A DNA stretch of 64,000 nt from an uncultured Prevotella sp. (GCA_900316295.1 ONCJ01000001.1:124001-188000), one strand, 5' to 3'; shown: positions 35,537 to 44,886, numbered from the stretch's first letter. Numbers and translations are program-made. Notes: a model not told the origin generated them from the sequence alone.

Positions 35537-36361
35537 TCATTTATCCGCAACCAACGCCCTCACCCATTCCAAGAAACGTTCTTTCCAACGTATTGCCTCT
35601 TCAGTAGTCTTACGTGGCGACACGCCGAAGCCATGTCCGCCAGTAGCATAGTGTTCGTATTGGTGAGGAATGTTCTTAGCCGTCAGAGCAGAATCGAGCA
35701 AGATAGAATTGTAACAGTCTACTACAGGATCGTCATCACAACTCAACATGAAAACAGGCGGACAATTATCTGGCACATGTCGTTCCACAGACAAGGAGTC
35801 TCTCATGGTCTTTGATGGAAAAACGCCAAGCAGCCCCCTTAATGAACGCTTATGAGTACACGTATGTGTCATCGATACCACGGGATAGATAGGTGCCACG
35901 AAGGTCATACGCAGGGAGTCGTCTGCCAACTGCTCCGCAGCATGCATTACGAGATGACCACCTGCCGAGAACCCCATACATCCGACCCTATCCCTTCTGA
36001 TACCATATAGCTCGGCATTGTCATGAAGTTCAGTGAGAGCCCTACGCAGATCATTAAAACCTGCAGGAAAGATACGTCCTTTGCCGCGAATACGAAAAAC
36101 GAAGGATCCCCATCCGCCATGACTATATTCCAAGACGAAGGCTGCTATGCCATTCTCGCACAGCCATTCTGCTACATCATACCCCTCGCCAACCCTATCC
36201 AACCAGAAATAGCTACCGCCAGGACATACAACGATGCCAATTCCTGTGGGATTGTTTTGTGGAATATAGGCTGTCAATTTGTAGGCATATGTATCTATGT
36301 ACGACAACAGTACAGCTGTCAATATTGTTAAAAGTCTCAGATTCTTCATTACTTGATACAT
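35537..36361 (-). CDS. Secreted alpha/beta-hydrolase (acetyl-esterase-like)
   Basis: 274 residues with a signal peptide (LLTILTAVLLSYIDTYAY). The fold signs are the oxyanion segment VVCPGGSYFW, the nucleophile elbow GFSAGGH (Ser132), an acid in SCDDDPVVD and His in ATGGHGFGV. It resembles acetyl xylan and peptidase-S9-like esterases of Bacteroidota. Its start overlaps the BtrH-like gene by 13 bp (ATG at 36361, or 36349), which puts it firmly in the operon. It may trim or release an ester of the pigment lipid in the periplasm; the real substrate is unknown. Confidence 0.8.
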   Translation of the reverse strand: MYQVMKNLRLLTILTAVLLSYIDTYAYKLTAYIPQNNPTGIGIVVCPGGSYFWLDRVGEGYDVAEWLCENGIAAFVLEYSHGGWGSFVFRIRGKGRIFPAGFNDLRRALTELHDNAELYGIRRDRVGCMGFSAGGHLVMHAAEQLADDSLRMTFVAPIYPVVSMTHTCTHKRSLRGLLGVFPSKTMRDSLSVERHVPDNCPPVFMLSCDDDPVVDCYNSILLDSALTAKNIPHQYEHYATGGHGFGVSPRKTTEEAIRWKERFLEWVRALVADK

Positions 36362-37608
36362 TCGTAAAGGTCACTGAAAAATTTCTCCTCCTTATTACCT
36401 ATTACTTCGAGCAAGTCACCTAAGTCGTCAAATGAAGCTCTCTCCGACTTACGCCTTTTTATCATTCGCGAACCCTTATACGCAAACTCTCGCCACATAT
36501 CTCCAATTTCCGTCATGCGTTGCGAGAAGTCGTTTAGTTCGTCTATACCCGTTCGTGCAGCGCTTTCCTGTAGAAAGGCTCCGTATATAAAGCGAAAGCC
36601 AGCCCCCCCTGTGCCTATTTCTTCGAGCATACGTATGACCTGGGCAAGATTGAGTAGTGCCTTTTGTCGCCCCATCTGCGATTCCCACGTCCGTATGCGT
36701 CTCGACATATAATGAATACCATTGGTACCTAAGAATGGAACAATAGAGGAATAACCTATCATGTTGCGACACGTCCTACTGATAGATTTGAGTATCAGTG
36801 GGGCAAGGTCTGGCAAGTGCTCGGGCACGGATTCTATCCAGTACATCTGTCCCATCAGCGGATAGGTACCACCTTTAGCAAAACGAACTTTTACGAGGTC
36901 ATCACGATGAATTGTGACCTTTTGAGTTATGTTAGAGTCGAGCACCGAATAACTCTCTGTCGTTTCATCCTTACCTATGATACATACATTATGACCATTG
37001 AAACGGAAACGATACTCCGGCGGAACATATGGCAGATCGTACATGCCAACAACACACCCTACAGGCTTATGTTTGTCCATTAAAACATGGTCCAATAATC
37101 TCATCGCACTCTCTTTACTAAAGAATCTGCACGTCCTTGTTTTCACTCCCAACTGTTTAGTCACACGACTGAACAATACTCCCGGGAAAGTTCGGAACGA
37201 TGTCAGAGGCATACCATTCAGTCTGATGAATGGCACATGAGAAAACCATAATCCACTTGCCATTCCGAATATCATTGGCTCGGACAGATCAATGCCATGA
37301 AACCGCAGCAGAGCCGATGTTGCCCCATTCTCACAATGAGCAGCCATCCTATGTTCAAGAGGCAGTTCCGTGCCACTACCCTGTATCATCGTACTCTCGC
37401 TACACCGCTCCTCACTCCTCATTTCACGCTTCTCGCTTCTCCATGCATTCTTATCTTCAAGGGCAAGTTCAAGAGCATCATTCTTTGCCGACCATCCATC
37501 GCTTACGACTGTAGTATAGCGTCCTTCTTCATCCACAGCATAGCAGACATCACGGGCAAGTGAGTCTTTGTAGTATTTCAAGTCCTGCGGTACGTCTTGC
37601 ACTTTCAT
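36349..37608 (-). CDS. BtrH_N/DUF4872 acyltransferase-like protein with a fused N-terminal module
   Basis: 419 residues. From about residue 84, HRMAAHCENGATSALLRFHG and EPMIFGMASGLWF match the BtrH N-terminal domain; the rest fits DUF4872. In butirosin synthesis BtrH moves an acyl group from an acyl carrier protein to an amine. Here it could move a polyene or fatty chain from the operon's ACP. The first 50 residues (MKVQDVPQDLKYYKDSLARD and on, with YAVDEEGRYTTVVSDGW) look like a separate small protein. They are joined by a Glu/Arg/Ser-rich linker (AWRSEKREMRSEERCSES) encoded by a GAAGCGAGAAGCGTGAAATG-type repeat. So this is a fusion. Confidence 0.75.
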   Translation of the reverse strand: MKVQDVPQDLKYYKDSLARDVCYAVDEEGRYTTVVSDGWSAKNDALELALEDKNAWRSEKREMRSEERCSESTMIQGSGTELPLEHRMAAHCENGATSALLRFHGIDLSEPMIFGMASGLWFSHVPFIRLNGMPLTSFRTFPGVLFSRVTKQLGVKTRTCRFFSKESAMRLLDHVLMDKHKPVGCVVGMYDLPYVPPEYRFRFNGHNVCIIGKDETTESYSVLDSNITQKVTIHRDDLVKVRFAKGGTYPLMGQMYWIESVPEHLPDLAPLILKSISRTCRNMIGYSSIVPFLGTNGIHYMSRRIRTWESQMGRQKALLNLAQVIRMLEEIGTGGAGFRFIYGAFLQESAARTGIDELNDFSQRMTEIGDMWREFAYKGSRMIKRRKSERASFDDLGDLLEVIGNKEEKFFSDLYECIK

Positions 37609-37632
37609 AGGATGAAGATTGGTGGGTATTAC

Positions 37633-38769
37633 TTAGCAAACAGTCAGCATACAGTAACAATATGAGAAGCGTGCACTCTCAGGTACCATCAACAACACCT
37701 TCTGTCCCTTTTTCAACTTACCAGATCGCATCAGTTCCTCAAGCATGAAGAAGGCAGATGCAGATCCGACATTACCTATGCATGGCAAATTGTAGAACCA
37801 TTTCTCTGCTGGTACGAAGAAGCCCTGTCTTGCAGACTCCTCAAGAATCTTGTCCTTGAAGAATATTGAAGACAAATGTGGCAGGAACCAATCGACATCA
37901 TCTGGTGTAAACTGACGTTTTTTACTGAGTTGCAACAGATATTCCACACCCAACTTGACAATATAGTCGGAAAGCAGACGGGTATCCTGTTTTAGGGAAA
38001 AGAGCGATTGGTTCAGCCATTGATCCGTAGGGTAAGAAGCCCAACCGTGGAGTTTGCCATCATCACTTTTTTCTGCACCAGCATACATACAGGTCTCCAT
38101 AGTATTAGCATATGAAGTCACCTCTATCCAATCAACACGCAGCGACAAGCCCGAGTCGGATGGTTTACCCTGAATTAGCAAGGCAGCTGCGCCATCAGAC
38201 AACATCCACCGCAAGAATTCCTTTTGAAAAGCTATCATTGGTTGTTGTTTGAGTTGCCTCAACTGCTCCGTTTCTTTCTGGAAGTAAGATGCACGCATCC
38301 ATGCCGACGTTTTCTCTGACGCGGTAGCAACAGCGTTGAGATTGGAATCCATCTGTACCGACATGCACGCATATTTTAAGGCATCAACCCCTGCACAACA
38401 AGAACCAGCAAGAGAAACCACCTCTATATTCCGATCGCCTCCCAACTCACCATGTACCATAACACCATGTGACGGTAATATCTGTTCAGGCGATGCTGTG
38501 CCACATGCCAACACGTCAATATCGTCTATAGAAAACTGACTATCAAGCAGTCTTCGAACAGCATTGGCTGCCATCTCTGCATTGGTATGAGTAGCATTTC
38601 CATTCTCATCCAAAGCGTAGTATCGTTGTTGTATGCCATTGCTTCGCAGGATAAGCTTTCTGGCTTTCGACGGTTTGCCATCGATCATGCCAAGAAATTT
38701 CTCCATATCATCATTACCTACAGCCTTGTTTGGAAGAAACGTTGCTGCTTTAGTAATGTATACATTCAT
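37633..38769 (-). CDS. darB: Beta-ketoacyl-ACP synthase III-like enzyme (DarB type)
   Basis: 378 residues, thiolase fold. The catalytic Cys is in SLAGSCCAGVDA (Cys124 or 125), the His in WFLPHLSS and the Asn in IGNVGSASAFFM. It lies 24 bp behind the darA-like gene. In known dialkylresorcinol pathways DarB is the KAS III relative that condenses a beta-ketoacyl thioester with a second chain before DarA aromatises it. The pairing with DarA is the main reason for this name over plain FabH. It has no signal and acts in the cytoplasm. Confidence 0.8.
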   Translation of the reverse strand: MNVYITKAATFLPNKAVGNDDMEKFLGMIDGKPSKARKLILRSNGIQQRYYALDENGNATHTNAEMAANAVRRLLDSQFSIDDIDVLACGTASPEQILPSHGVMVHGELGGDRNIEVVSLAGSCCAGVDALKYACMSVQMDSNLNAVATASEKTSAWMRASYFQKETEQLRQLKQQPMIAFQKEFLRWMLSDGAAALLIQGKPSDSGLSLRVDWIEVTSYANTMETCMYAGAEKSDDGKLHGWASYPTDQWLNQSLFSLKQDTRLLSDYIVKLGVEYLLQLSKKRQFTPDDVDWFLPHLSSIFFKDKILEESARQGFFVPAEKWFYNLPCIGNVGSASAFFMLEELMRSGKLKKGQKVLLMVPESARFSYCYCMLTVC

Positions 38770-38793
38770 ATTGATCTATAGTTATATTATTTG

Positions 38794-39693
38794 TTATTGA
38801 TTATTCCTAACACTCAAGGCTACCCGACGCTCACGTCCAACATGGCGGACCGGATACGTAAGATAAAAGAATAGTTGTGCGAATGGCGACACTACAAACA
38901 GAACAAAAAGCAGATATACATAAAACATGTCGAGTCTAAACCGTCTGTTTTTGTCACCAAAACCGCCTTTTTTGCGGATAAAACTGGCCCAAATTCCAAA
39001 CAAACGGTGGCCTGTTTTTTCGATAAAGGCTATTGATGGTTTATAGTCTATTGCTCCAGCATCAACCAGAAGTTCTTGCAAATGAGTAATGTTTCCATTT
39101 TTTATTGTACTGGAAATAATAGCTCCATAGCGCGAAGCTCCATTGATATTATCTGCCGAGATACCAGCCTCTGGTAGCAACACACTTTTTTGTTTCTTTC
39201 CATACATTAGCCATCGTACCACCGTGAGCGCACTAACGAGATTGGCATGATGATCTTGCAATACCACATGACCAACTAGAGTTGCACCGCATTCTGCAAC
39301 ATACTCTTTTATCTTGTGCAAGGTCATCACCCACATGTTACGACACGCATTAACAAAGACCACGTCACGTCCCCTCAGATATGCCTTAACTTCATCGTCT
39401 TCAAAGAATGACTGCAGAGGCAGAGAGGGCGAAAGAAACCATGACTGTCCTACAATTATAACAACATCGACATCCTGAACATCTGAAAAATCGAACGGCA
39501 GGATACCGAATGGCGTCATACCAAGTCGAGTCTCAGGGAACACGTCAAAAAATTCACGCCTACTCCAAGGGAACGGGAATGAACATTTCGGCTCAATGGC
39601 TTTGCAAACAACCTCGTCAATTGTTTTGCATAAAGACTGCGCCACCTTGAGAGCTTGACCACTCTGCGTATAATAGAATACAGCCGCTTTCAT
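38794..39693 (-). CDS. darA: Dialkylresorcinol condensing enzyme DarA
   Basis: 299 residues. The N-terminus is flavodoxin-like (AVFYYTQSGQALKVAQSL), followed by FFDVFPETRLGM, QSWFLSPSLPLQSFF and ACRNMWVMTLHKIKEY, segments characteristic of DarA. The C-terminus has a hydrophobic pair of helices (DMFYVYLLFVLFVVSPFAQL), so it may sit at the inner membrane. DarA forms the resorcinol ring of dialkylresorcinols, which are the alcohol part of flexirubin pigments. It is 7 bp downstream of the FAD oxidoreductase gene. Confidence 0.85.
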   Translation of the reverse strand: MKAAVFYYTQSGQALKVAQSLCKTIDEVVCKAIEPKCSFPFPWSRREFFDVFPETRLGMTPFGILPFDFSDVQDVDVVIIVGQSWFLSPSLPLQSFFEDDEVKAYLRGRDVVFVNACRNMWVMTLHKIKEYVAECGATLVGHVVLQDHHANLVSALTVVRWLMYGKKQKSVLLPEAGISADNINGASRYGAIISSTIKNGNITHLQELLVDAGAIDYKPSIAFIEKTGHRLFGIWASFIRKKGGFGDKNRRFRLDMFYVYLLFVLFVVSPFAQLFFYLTYPVRHVGRERRVALSVRNNQ

Positions 39694-39700
39694 ATCTCCT

Positions 39701-41188
39701 TTATTCCACCAGTTTCAGTTGTCGGAATATTTCGTCTGTAGTCAATATTTCTGAGCATGTCACAAGACTACCAGCGAGTACTCCGAGCATACCATGAAGC
39801 ACCGTACTTTGTCCTGTCAGTAGAAGATTCGGAACACGAGTCTTACATGGTATGTTTCCCATATTCATCATGTCAACATCCTTAGCCACTCCATACATAG
39901 CTCCGTCAGGTATACCCGTATAGTCTAGGTATGTAAGAGGAGTTGATGTATAATAGCATTCTATACTGTCACTTAAACCAGGAACTTCCTGTTCCAAGGC
40001 CTTTATAACCTTTTCTGCTTTTTGTTTCTTGAACGTTTCATAGTCTTCTCCGCGATTTCCCTGACGGGTTCCATACCAAGGGGCCATCTCGTCGAACGAC
40101 ATATATGTGATTATCTCTCCCGTCCGTGCAAACACAGGGTTCTTCTCATGGCAGAAATGCATATATAATATACACTCAGGCCACGTTTGATAAGTATATT
40201 TCTCACATCCCCATGTGGTATCGCCTCTATATAAATACAGGTTGCTATTCATGTAAGGCACTGTATTCTTTCGAAATTTCAAGTATACGGTGAATGCAGA
40301 AGTGGTATTACGTACGCTCTCCAGTCGTCTGCGATAGGCGGGACGAATGAGGTGACTATCTATGAGACGGATGGCTTGCATCGGATGGATGGCACATATT
40401 ACGAGGTCAGCTTCATATCGTTCGCCATCCGCAGTTATTACCGAAGTGGCGCGTGTGTCGTCACATTCCACCTTGACCACCTTCTCTTTTGTCAACACCC
40501 TACCGCCCATGCCACGTATATTGTCTGCGAGAGCATCTGCCAAGACACTACTGCCGCCAACGATACGAAAAGCACTCTGTTCATAAAAGTCGGTAATAAG
40601 TGCGTGTGTAGAGAATGGTGTTCGATCTTTCTCGCCAGCATATAGTGGCTGGATGCCTGCGAGCACCTGCCTAAGCAAAGGATTCTTTACTACGCTATCA
40701 ATAACATCATTGACGCTTCTCTTCTGATATTCCGCACTGACATATAGATCCACGTCCCTATTAAGGGAGTGCATAGCAGAAGATGACGCTACCAACTTGA
40801 TTAAGTCGTAATAGTTAGCCAACTCGTCACGGCTTTGCGGGAAATGTTCTGCAAGAGTGTCAATAAACGAATCCCTGCCATTGGCAAGTCTGTATCGTTC
40901 ACCTTGGAGCGAAATAACATCATAGCCATTTGAATCGAGTCGAGATAACTCCACACTCTTTTCGACCCCCAAATAGCGTAATATAGTATGAAGCGGTTGC
41001 CCTTGGTCAGCACTACCGATATAGTGCATACCAGTATCAAAGACGGCATCACCACGACGGAAACATTGAAGGCATCCCCCAATCTGGTTTCCTTGCTCCA
41101 GCACGGTCACATGATACCCGTTCTTTGCCAGGATGCATCCGCAAGACAGACCTCCCAATCCACTTCCTATGATAACACACTTCTTCAA
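39701..41188 (-). CDS. FAD-dependent phytoene-desaturase-like oxidoreductase
   Basis: 495 residues. The dinucleotide fold is at the N-terminus: IIGSGLGGLSCGCILAKNGY, with VLEQGNQIGG next. MHYIGSADQGQ and the C-terminal LLLTGQSTVLHGMLGVLAGSL segment are those of CrtI/retinol saturase-like amine-oxidase-fold enzymes. In flexirubin-type clusters such an enzyme may desaturate or otherwise oxidise the polyene or its aryl end. It overlaps the upstream GT2-acyltransferase gene by 4 bp (41185-41188). Confidence 0.85.
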   Translation of the reverse strand: MKKCVIIGSGLGGLSCGCILAKNGYHVTVLEQGNQIGGCLQCFRRGDAVFDTGMHYIGSADQGQPLHTILRYLGVEKSVELSRLDSNGYDVISLQGERYRLANGRDSFIDTLAEHFPQSRDELANYYDLIKLVASSSAMHSLNRDVDLYVSAEYQKRSVNDVIDSVVKNPLLRQVLAGIQPLYAGEKDRTPFSTHALITDFYEQSAFRIVGGSSVLADALADNIRGMGGRVLTKEKVVKVECDDTRATSVITADGERYEADLVICAIHPMQAIRLIDSHLIRPAYRRRLESVRNTTSAFTVYLKFRKNTVPYMNSNLYLYRGDTTWGCEKYTYQTWPECILYMHFCHEKNPVFARTGEIITYMSFDEMAPWYGTRQGNRGEDYETFKKQKAEKVIKALEQEVPGLSDSIECYYTSTPLTYLDYTGIPDGAMYGVAKDVDMMNMGNIPCKTRVPNLLLTGQSTVLHGMLGVLAGSLVTCSEILTTDEIFRQLKLVE

Positions 41189-42576
41189 TATAGTTTCCTC
41201 ACCTTTTTTGTCATTTCTCTATATCCCACCAAACCATCAGGAGCATCACGACGTATGCGCTCCATCACCTCCATAGACATCTTTCCTGGGTGAAGATGCC
41301 ATGACTTTTTTGGTAATACTTTTCCAAATCCCTTTATCTTCACTGGAATGATGTCGAGATTGAGTTGCTCTGCCAAATAGAATGCTCCACGATGAAACCG
41401 ACGTATATGACAGTCCTCGGAGCGAGTACCTTCGGGAAATATCATTATGGAATACCCCTTCTCTACCATTGCCTGCAGATTGTGAGTCATCTGTTCAGTC
41501 TCGCTTACAGGAAAGAAGTCGGCATAGCGTATTACCAGTCCATAGAAAGGATTGTGCCACACCCAGTCCTTTGTCAGGATGATGAGACGAGGTGTAAGCA
41601 TCATTATCGCCATCAGGTCGATATGCGATTGGTGATTGCACACTATCATCGCTGGTTTGTCAAACGATTCATTATTGGGATTGCTATACGTAAATGTTGT
41701 ACCTGGCACATGATGGATTGTAAAGCGAGCCCTCCGACATAATATATTATGGTATCTGCGCTTATGTTCGTCAGTATTACTACCGAGAGTAATCAGGAAG
41801 AATCCTATGAGTGTCATCTCTATAGCCAGACAGAGGAAGTAGCAGAATGAGAAGATGGTGTATATCCATTGGCGTAAACCAAAGAACAATGCGCCTACAC
41901 ACAACAGTGTATTCAAAATACTAATGCGGGCAAAGTCGTATATCGGTCGGAAATGGCTTACGCGCTCTTCTTGTGGAGGATAGTATACCCTCACGGGTAC
42001 ATGTGTCAAGCTGACGCCCGACCATGCAGCAAAGACCAGCAGTTCAAGCTCTGCCTCGTAACGTGAGGTGACAAGCGACAATCCCTTCAGCGCAGACAGG
42101 GAGTATATGCGGTAGCCGCTTTGGGTGTCTGGAAGATTGATGCCAGTCTGAAGACGAAACCAGAAGTTGGAGAACTTATTGGCAAAGGTATTGCCACGCG
42201 GCATATTATCTTCTGACAAATTGCGACAACCCACGATGATGCCTTCATCATTGTCCGTCAGAGCACTCACCAGCACGGGTATATCATCAGCAAAGTGTTG
42301 TCCATCGGCATCGATAGTGATAGCGTGAGTGAAGTCTAACTCCTTAGCTCGCATGAATCCCGCTACGAGAGCGTCTCCTTTGCCACGATTCTCTGGGAAG
42401 GTGACGCGATAGAGGTGGCGGCGTGTGGTTGCAAGAGAAGAGATGACTTCAGCAGTATCATCTGTACTGCCATCGTCGACGACAATAACATCATCAACGT
42501 ACTGCCATACATTCTTTACGACCTGACCCACCGTCTTGCCGTTATTATACGTTGGTATGATTGCGCAAATCTTCAA
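41185..42576 (-). CDS. Glycosyltransferase family 2 fused to a PlsC-type acyltransferase
   Basis: 463 residues. The first 230 are a GT2 domain (IIPTYNNGKTVGQVVKNVW, VVDDGSTDDT, the DxD in TIDADGQHF). Two membrane helices (about 235-275: FFGLRQWIYTIFSFCYFLCL) join it to a PlsC domain with NHQSHID (about 312-318) and IMIFPEGTRSED (about 377). The membrane part lets a sugar transfer and an acyl transfer happen at the inner membrane, consistent with building a glycolipid anchor for the polyene. The upstream dehydratase overlaps by 4 bp. Confidence 0.88.
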   Translation of the reverse strand: MKICAIIPTYNNGKTVGQVVKNVWQYVDDVIVVDDGSTDDTAEVISSLATTRRHLYRVTFPENRGKGDALVAGFMRAKELDFTHAITIDADGQHFADDIPVLVSALTDNDEGIIVGCRNLSEDNMPRGNTFANKFSNFWFRLQTGINLPDTQSGYRIYSLSALKGLSLVTSRYEAELELLVFAAWSGVSLTHVPVRVYYPPQEERVSHFRPIYDFARISILNTLLCVGALFFGLRQWIYTIFSFCYFLCLAIEMTLIGFFLITLGSNTDEHKRRYHNILCRRARFTIHHVPGTTFTYSNPNNESFDKPAMIVCNHQSHIDLMAIMMLTPRLIILTKDWVWHNPFYGLVIRYADFFPVSETEQMTHNLQAMVEKGYSIMIFPEGTRSEDCHIRRFHRGAFYLAEQLNLDIIPVKIKGFGKVLPKKSWHLHPGKMSMEVMERIRRDAPDGLVGYREMTKKVRKLY

Positions 42577-42941
42577 TTATCAATTTCAAATCTAAGAGTC
42601 ATATTAGCATATTTAATGCCGTTGGCCTCAACACTTACCTTTACCGAGACGTTATCACCATCTGCGACAAGCTTTGAGTATATGAAAATCGGTTCCACAT
42701 CGGGAGTTATTGTCCTACAAAACTTCATGCCTGGCACTTCTTTCTGTTGCAATCGTCTTCCCAATCTTTCCTCCATCATCTCTTTTGCCATCTGCATCAG
42801 ACACACGCCTGGGGTTACAGGATTTTGGGGAAAATGAGCCTTATAGATGACGTGGTCGGCATCCAGTCTGATCTGACAACGAAAGCCGTCGTCTGTCGGT
42901 TCTGTTGTAACGACTCTATATAAATTATCCTTTAGCCTCAT
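42573..42941 (-). CDS. Hotdog-fold 3-hydroxyacyl-ACP dehydratase (ApeI-like)
   Basis: 122 residues. HFPQNPVTPGVCLMQMAKEM is the FabZ/FabA-type active-site block. The protein is short, as are the dehydratases of aryl polyene clusters. It is one of two hotdog genes in the operon; the other (44453-44884) has a different active-site style. Their joint presence fits a heterodimeric dehydratase for making conjugated double bonds. It overlaps neighbouring genes by 4 bp on both sides. Confidence 0.82.
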   Translation of the reverse strand: MRLKDNLYRVVTTEPTDDGFRCQIRLDADHVIYKAHFPQNPVTPGVCLMQMAKEMMEERLGRRLQQKEVPGMKFCRTITPDVEPIFIYSKLVADGDNVSVKVSVEANGIKYANMTLRFEIDN

Positions 42942-43399
42942 TGCTTTTTCTCACACATAGGGGTGAATGTATAGTATATCTTATATCTATTGTTGTTTAC
43001 CTTGAATGAGCCGTCTTGCATCTGTACGAACTCTCGCTTGCTTTTTTTTCTCATTGCTTCGCCCTTGGCAATCATAAATTCCATATCTTGTCTCAGTACT
43101 TTGCGAATATACCATTTGTTCAGTGGTGCAATGACATTCATCACCTTTGCTTTTCCGTTCGAATATGTGAAGTCAAATATCTTCACACCCATCTCCGTAA
43201 TCAGCGTACCCACTATCGAACTGTCAGCCTCCGTCTGCATCACACAGATGCCTGTCATTTCTCTTCCGCGTACCTGCATCAGCACATTATATTCCCTAAT
43301 GTCCACTCCCGCCTCCTCCGTATCAGCAGTAATGGACATCTGAGCCAGCACACTTATAGCAAGCAGCAGCAGACTATTCAGTACTAAAAATCTTCTCAC
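42938..43399 (-). CDS. Small secreted protein of the pigment operon
   Basis: 153 residues with a signal peptide (MRRFLVLNSLLLLAISVLAQ minus its last residue) and a short beta-rich mature part (YNVLMQVRGREMTGICVM, KVNNNRYKIYYTFTP). No motif I can name. It overlaps the LolA gene by 26 bp and the dehydratase by 4 bp. By position it corresponds to the small exported proteins next to LolA in aryl polyene clusters and may be a LolB-like or OM-side partner. Two basic patches (EAMRKKSKREF) could touch the membrane surface. Function inferred from place only. Confidence 0.65.
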   Translation of the reverse strand: MRRFLVLNSLLLLAISVLAQMSITADTEEAGVDIREYNVLMQVRGREMTGICVMQTEADSSIVGTLITEMGVKIFDFTYSNGKAKVMNVIAPLNKWYIRKVLRQDMEFMIAKGEAMRKKSKREFVQMQDGSFKVNNNRYKIYYTFTPMCEKKQ

Positions 43400-44015
43400 T
43401 AATATGGTTGTTTGTCTTTACGTTGCTGAGCTTCACCACTGTCACGTCACCTGTTTTCTCCTCCATCATAACACTACTTACCATCGTCAGTGCCGTGTTG
43501 AAGTGTATCTCTATCACCCTATATATTTGTTTCAGTTCCTTTTTCTTTGGATAGAGCTTGGCATAATATGTTTTATCCTGCTGATACATCTCTACATTGA
43601 AGTCGGCCGAACTCTTCAGTCCTTCTCCCGTCATGGTGTCTATCATGATATTCGACACATGGCGGAACATCTTATTATCCTTCACATTGATTTTTTTCGA
43701 GGATTTCGCAGAAATGATACGCACCTTGTCACCATTGAGGATGAAAGTATAGGTATATGGTGAGTTATATTGCCAGCGTAGTTTGTTAGACTTTTTATAG
43801 TACATAACACCAGACGACTGCATCTTCTTACTTAACATTTTCATGCTCTTGGTCTGCGTGAAGTCACATTGCAGTTCATTTAGTGCTGCGGTGGCTTTGT
43901 TGATCTTTGCGACAATCTGCTGTTGCTGCGCTGCAGTCAGTTTTTTTTGTCCCATCATCGCTACAGACAGCGACATCAGCATAGTACATAACAAAAGTCT
44001 CTTCATAATTTTCAT
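43374..44015 (-). CDS. LolA-like outer-membrane lipoprotein carrier
   Basis: 213 residues from the ATG at 44015; the frame runs to 44117 but would overlap the SMR gene, and an AAGGA sits before 44015. The signal peptide is MKRLLLCTMLMSLSVAMMG. The mature part has the LolA fold signs: LQCDFTQTKSMKMLSKKMQS, then SGVMYYKKSNKLRWQYNSPY, and GDKVRIISAKSSKKI. LolA relatives in aryl polyene clusters carry the finished lipid or partner proteins over the periplasm. This one is separate from the housekeeping LolA of the cell. Confidence 0.85.
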   Translation of the reverse strand: MKIMKRLLLCTMLMSLSVAMMGQKKLTAAQQQQIVAKINKATAALNELQCDFTQTKSMKMLSKKMQSSGVMYYKKSNKLRWQYNSPYTYTFILNGDKVRIISAKSSKKINVKDNKMFRHVSNIMIDTMTGEGLKSSADFNVEMYQQDKTYYAKLYPKKKELKQIYRVIEIHFNTALTMVSSVMMEEKTGDVTVVKLSNVKTNNHISEKIFSTE

Positions 44016-44065
44016 TTCCTTAAAATGATTATTCTTACGAAAGTTGGGGTCGTTATTGCATCTTT

Positions 44066-44428
44066 CTATTTTGCTATCAACACACACCCTGATAATATTA
44101 GGAACACACCGAACCATCTTATCAGCGGAACATGCTCGTGAAAGAAGATGATAGCGGCAAACATACCCATGACATAGCTAATGCTTACCATAGGATATGC
44201 CATACTGAAAGGAAAATTCTTGATGATATACATCCACAATATCGATCCTGCACCATAGCAGATTCCGCAACCAATAAACTGCCAGTTGAATAGTAGTCTG
44301 CCGAAATACTGCCATGACCACGAGAAGTCGCCTGCCTTAGTCAGTCCATACTTCATCAGCACCTGTCCTCCAGAGAGTAACATACACTGTATCAACGATA
44401 TGGGAAGTAGTTTCAGTATCATGACCAC
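44066..44428 (-). CDS. Small four-helix transporter of EmrE/EamA-half type
   Basis: 120 residues, four hydrophobic helices, with ISLIQCMLLSGGQVLMKYGL first and IRWFGVFLILSGCVLI last. This is the size and style of SMR or single-EamA-domain transporters (ArnE/F-like flippases). Such subunits flip lipid-linked groups. In this operon it may flip the polyene-lipid or its carrier. MILK three codons in is an alternative start. The gene lies 24 bp downstream of the dehydratase gene and 50 bp before the LolA start. Confidence 0.75.
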   Translation of the reverse strand: MVMILKLLPISLIQCMLLSGGQVLMKYGLTKAGDFSWSWQYFGRLLFNWQFIGCGICYGAGSILWMYIIKNFPFSMAYPMVSISYVMGMFAAIIFFHEHVPLIRWFGVFLILSGCVLIAK

Positions 44429-44452
44429 CTACTCTCTTTTACCAGATTCCTT

Positions 44453-44884
44453 CTATTCCTCTAGATATGCTTCGATATTAGTCATTGCTATCTTCATGCG
44501 TGCCGAAGCTATCGGCTCATCGTCAGAAGATACCGTAACCTCAGCCAGCATCAGTCTGAACACCTTCTCGACGATATGTACATGCGTGTGCAACGTCTCA
44601 CCGATTCTGGGTCGTCTCACTATGGAACAGTCCTTCACATCTCCGACATACCCTATCTTGATGGGCTCTCCTCGCATCCAGTCGACACATCCCATCCTTG
44701 CAGCACATGACTGCGCCATATTTTCAATGATACCAGCGACTGACAGTCTGTCACCGTCTATCAATATGTTACCTGGGGTCAGACGGAATATAGTAACCGC
44801 ATCACACCCCTCACAACTTACCACTTCGTCAACCATCAAGAACGGCGAACGCTGTGGTATCAGCCTTGTTATCTTCGGGAACAC
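44453..44884 (-). CDS. Hotdog-fold 3-hydroxyacyl-ACP dehydratase (ApeP-like)
   Basis: 143 residues. LIPQRSPFLMVDEVVSCEG is the FabZ-like N-terminal block, but the central helix reads SVAGIIENMAQSCAARMG, with Glu and Gln in the place of the usual FabZ HFPxxP block. Such a form is typical of ApeP-like proteins that pair with ApeI-like ones. It is preceded by the ACP gene (2 bp gap), and its role is to dehydrate the growing chain. Confidence 0.8.
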   Translation of the reverse strand: MFPKITRLIPQRSPFLMVDEVVSCEGCDAVTIFRLTPGNILIDGDRLSVAGIIENMAQSCAARMGCVDWMRGEPIKIGYVGDVKDCSIVRRPRIGETLHTHVHIVEKVFRLMLAEVTVSSDDEPIASARMKIAMTNIEAYLEE

Positions 44885-44886
44885 CT

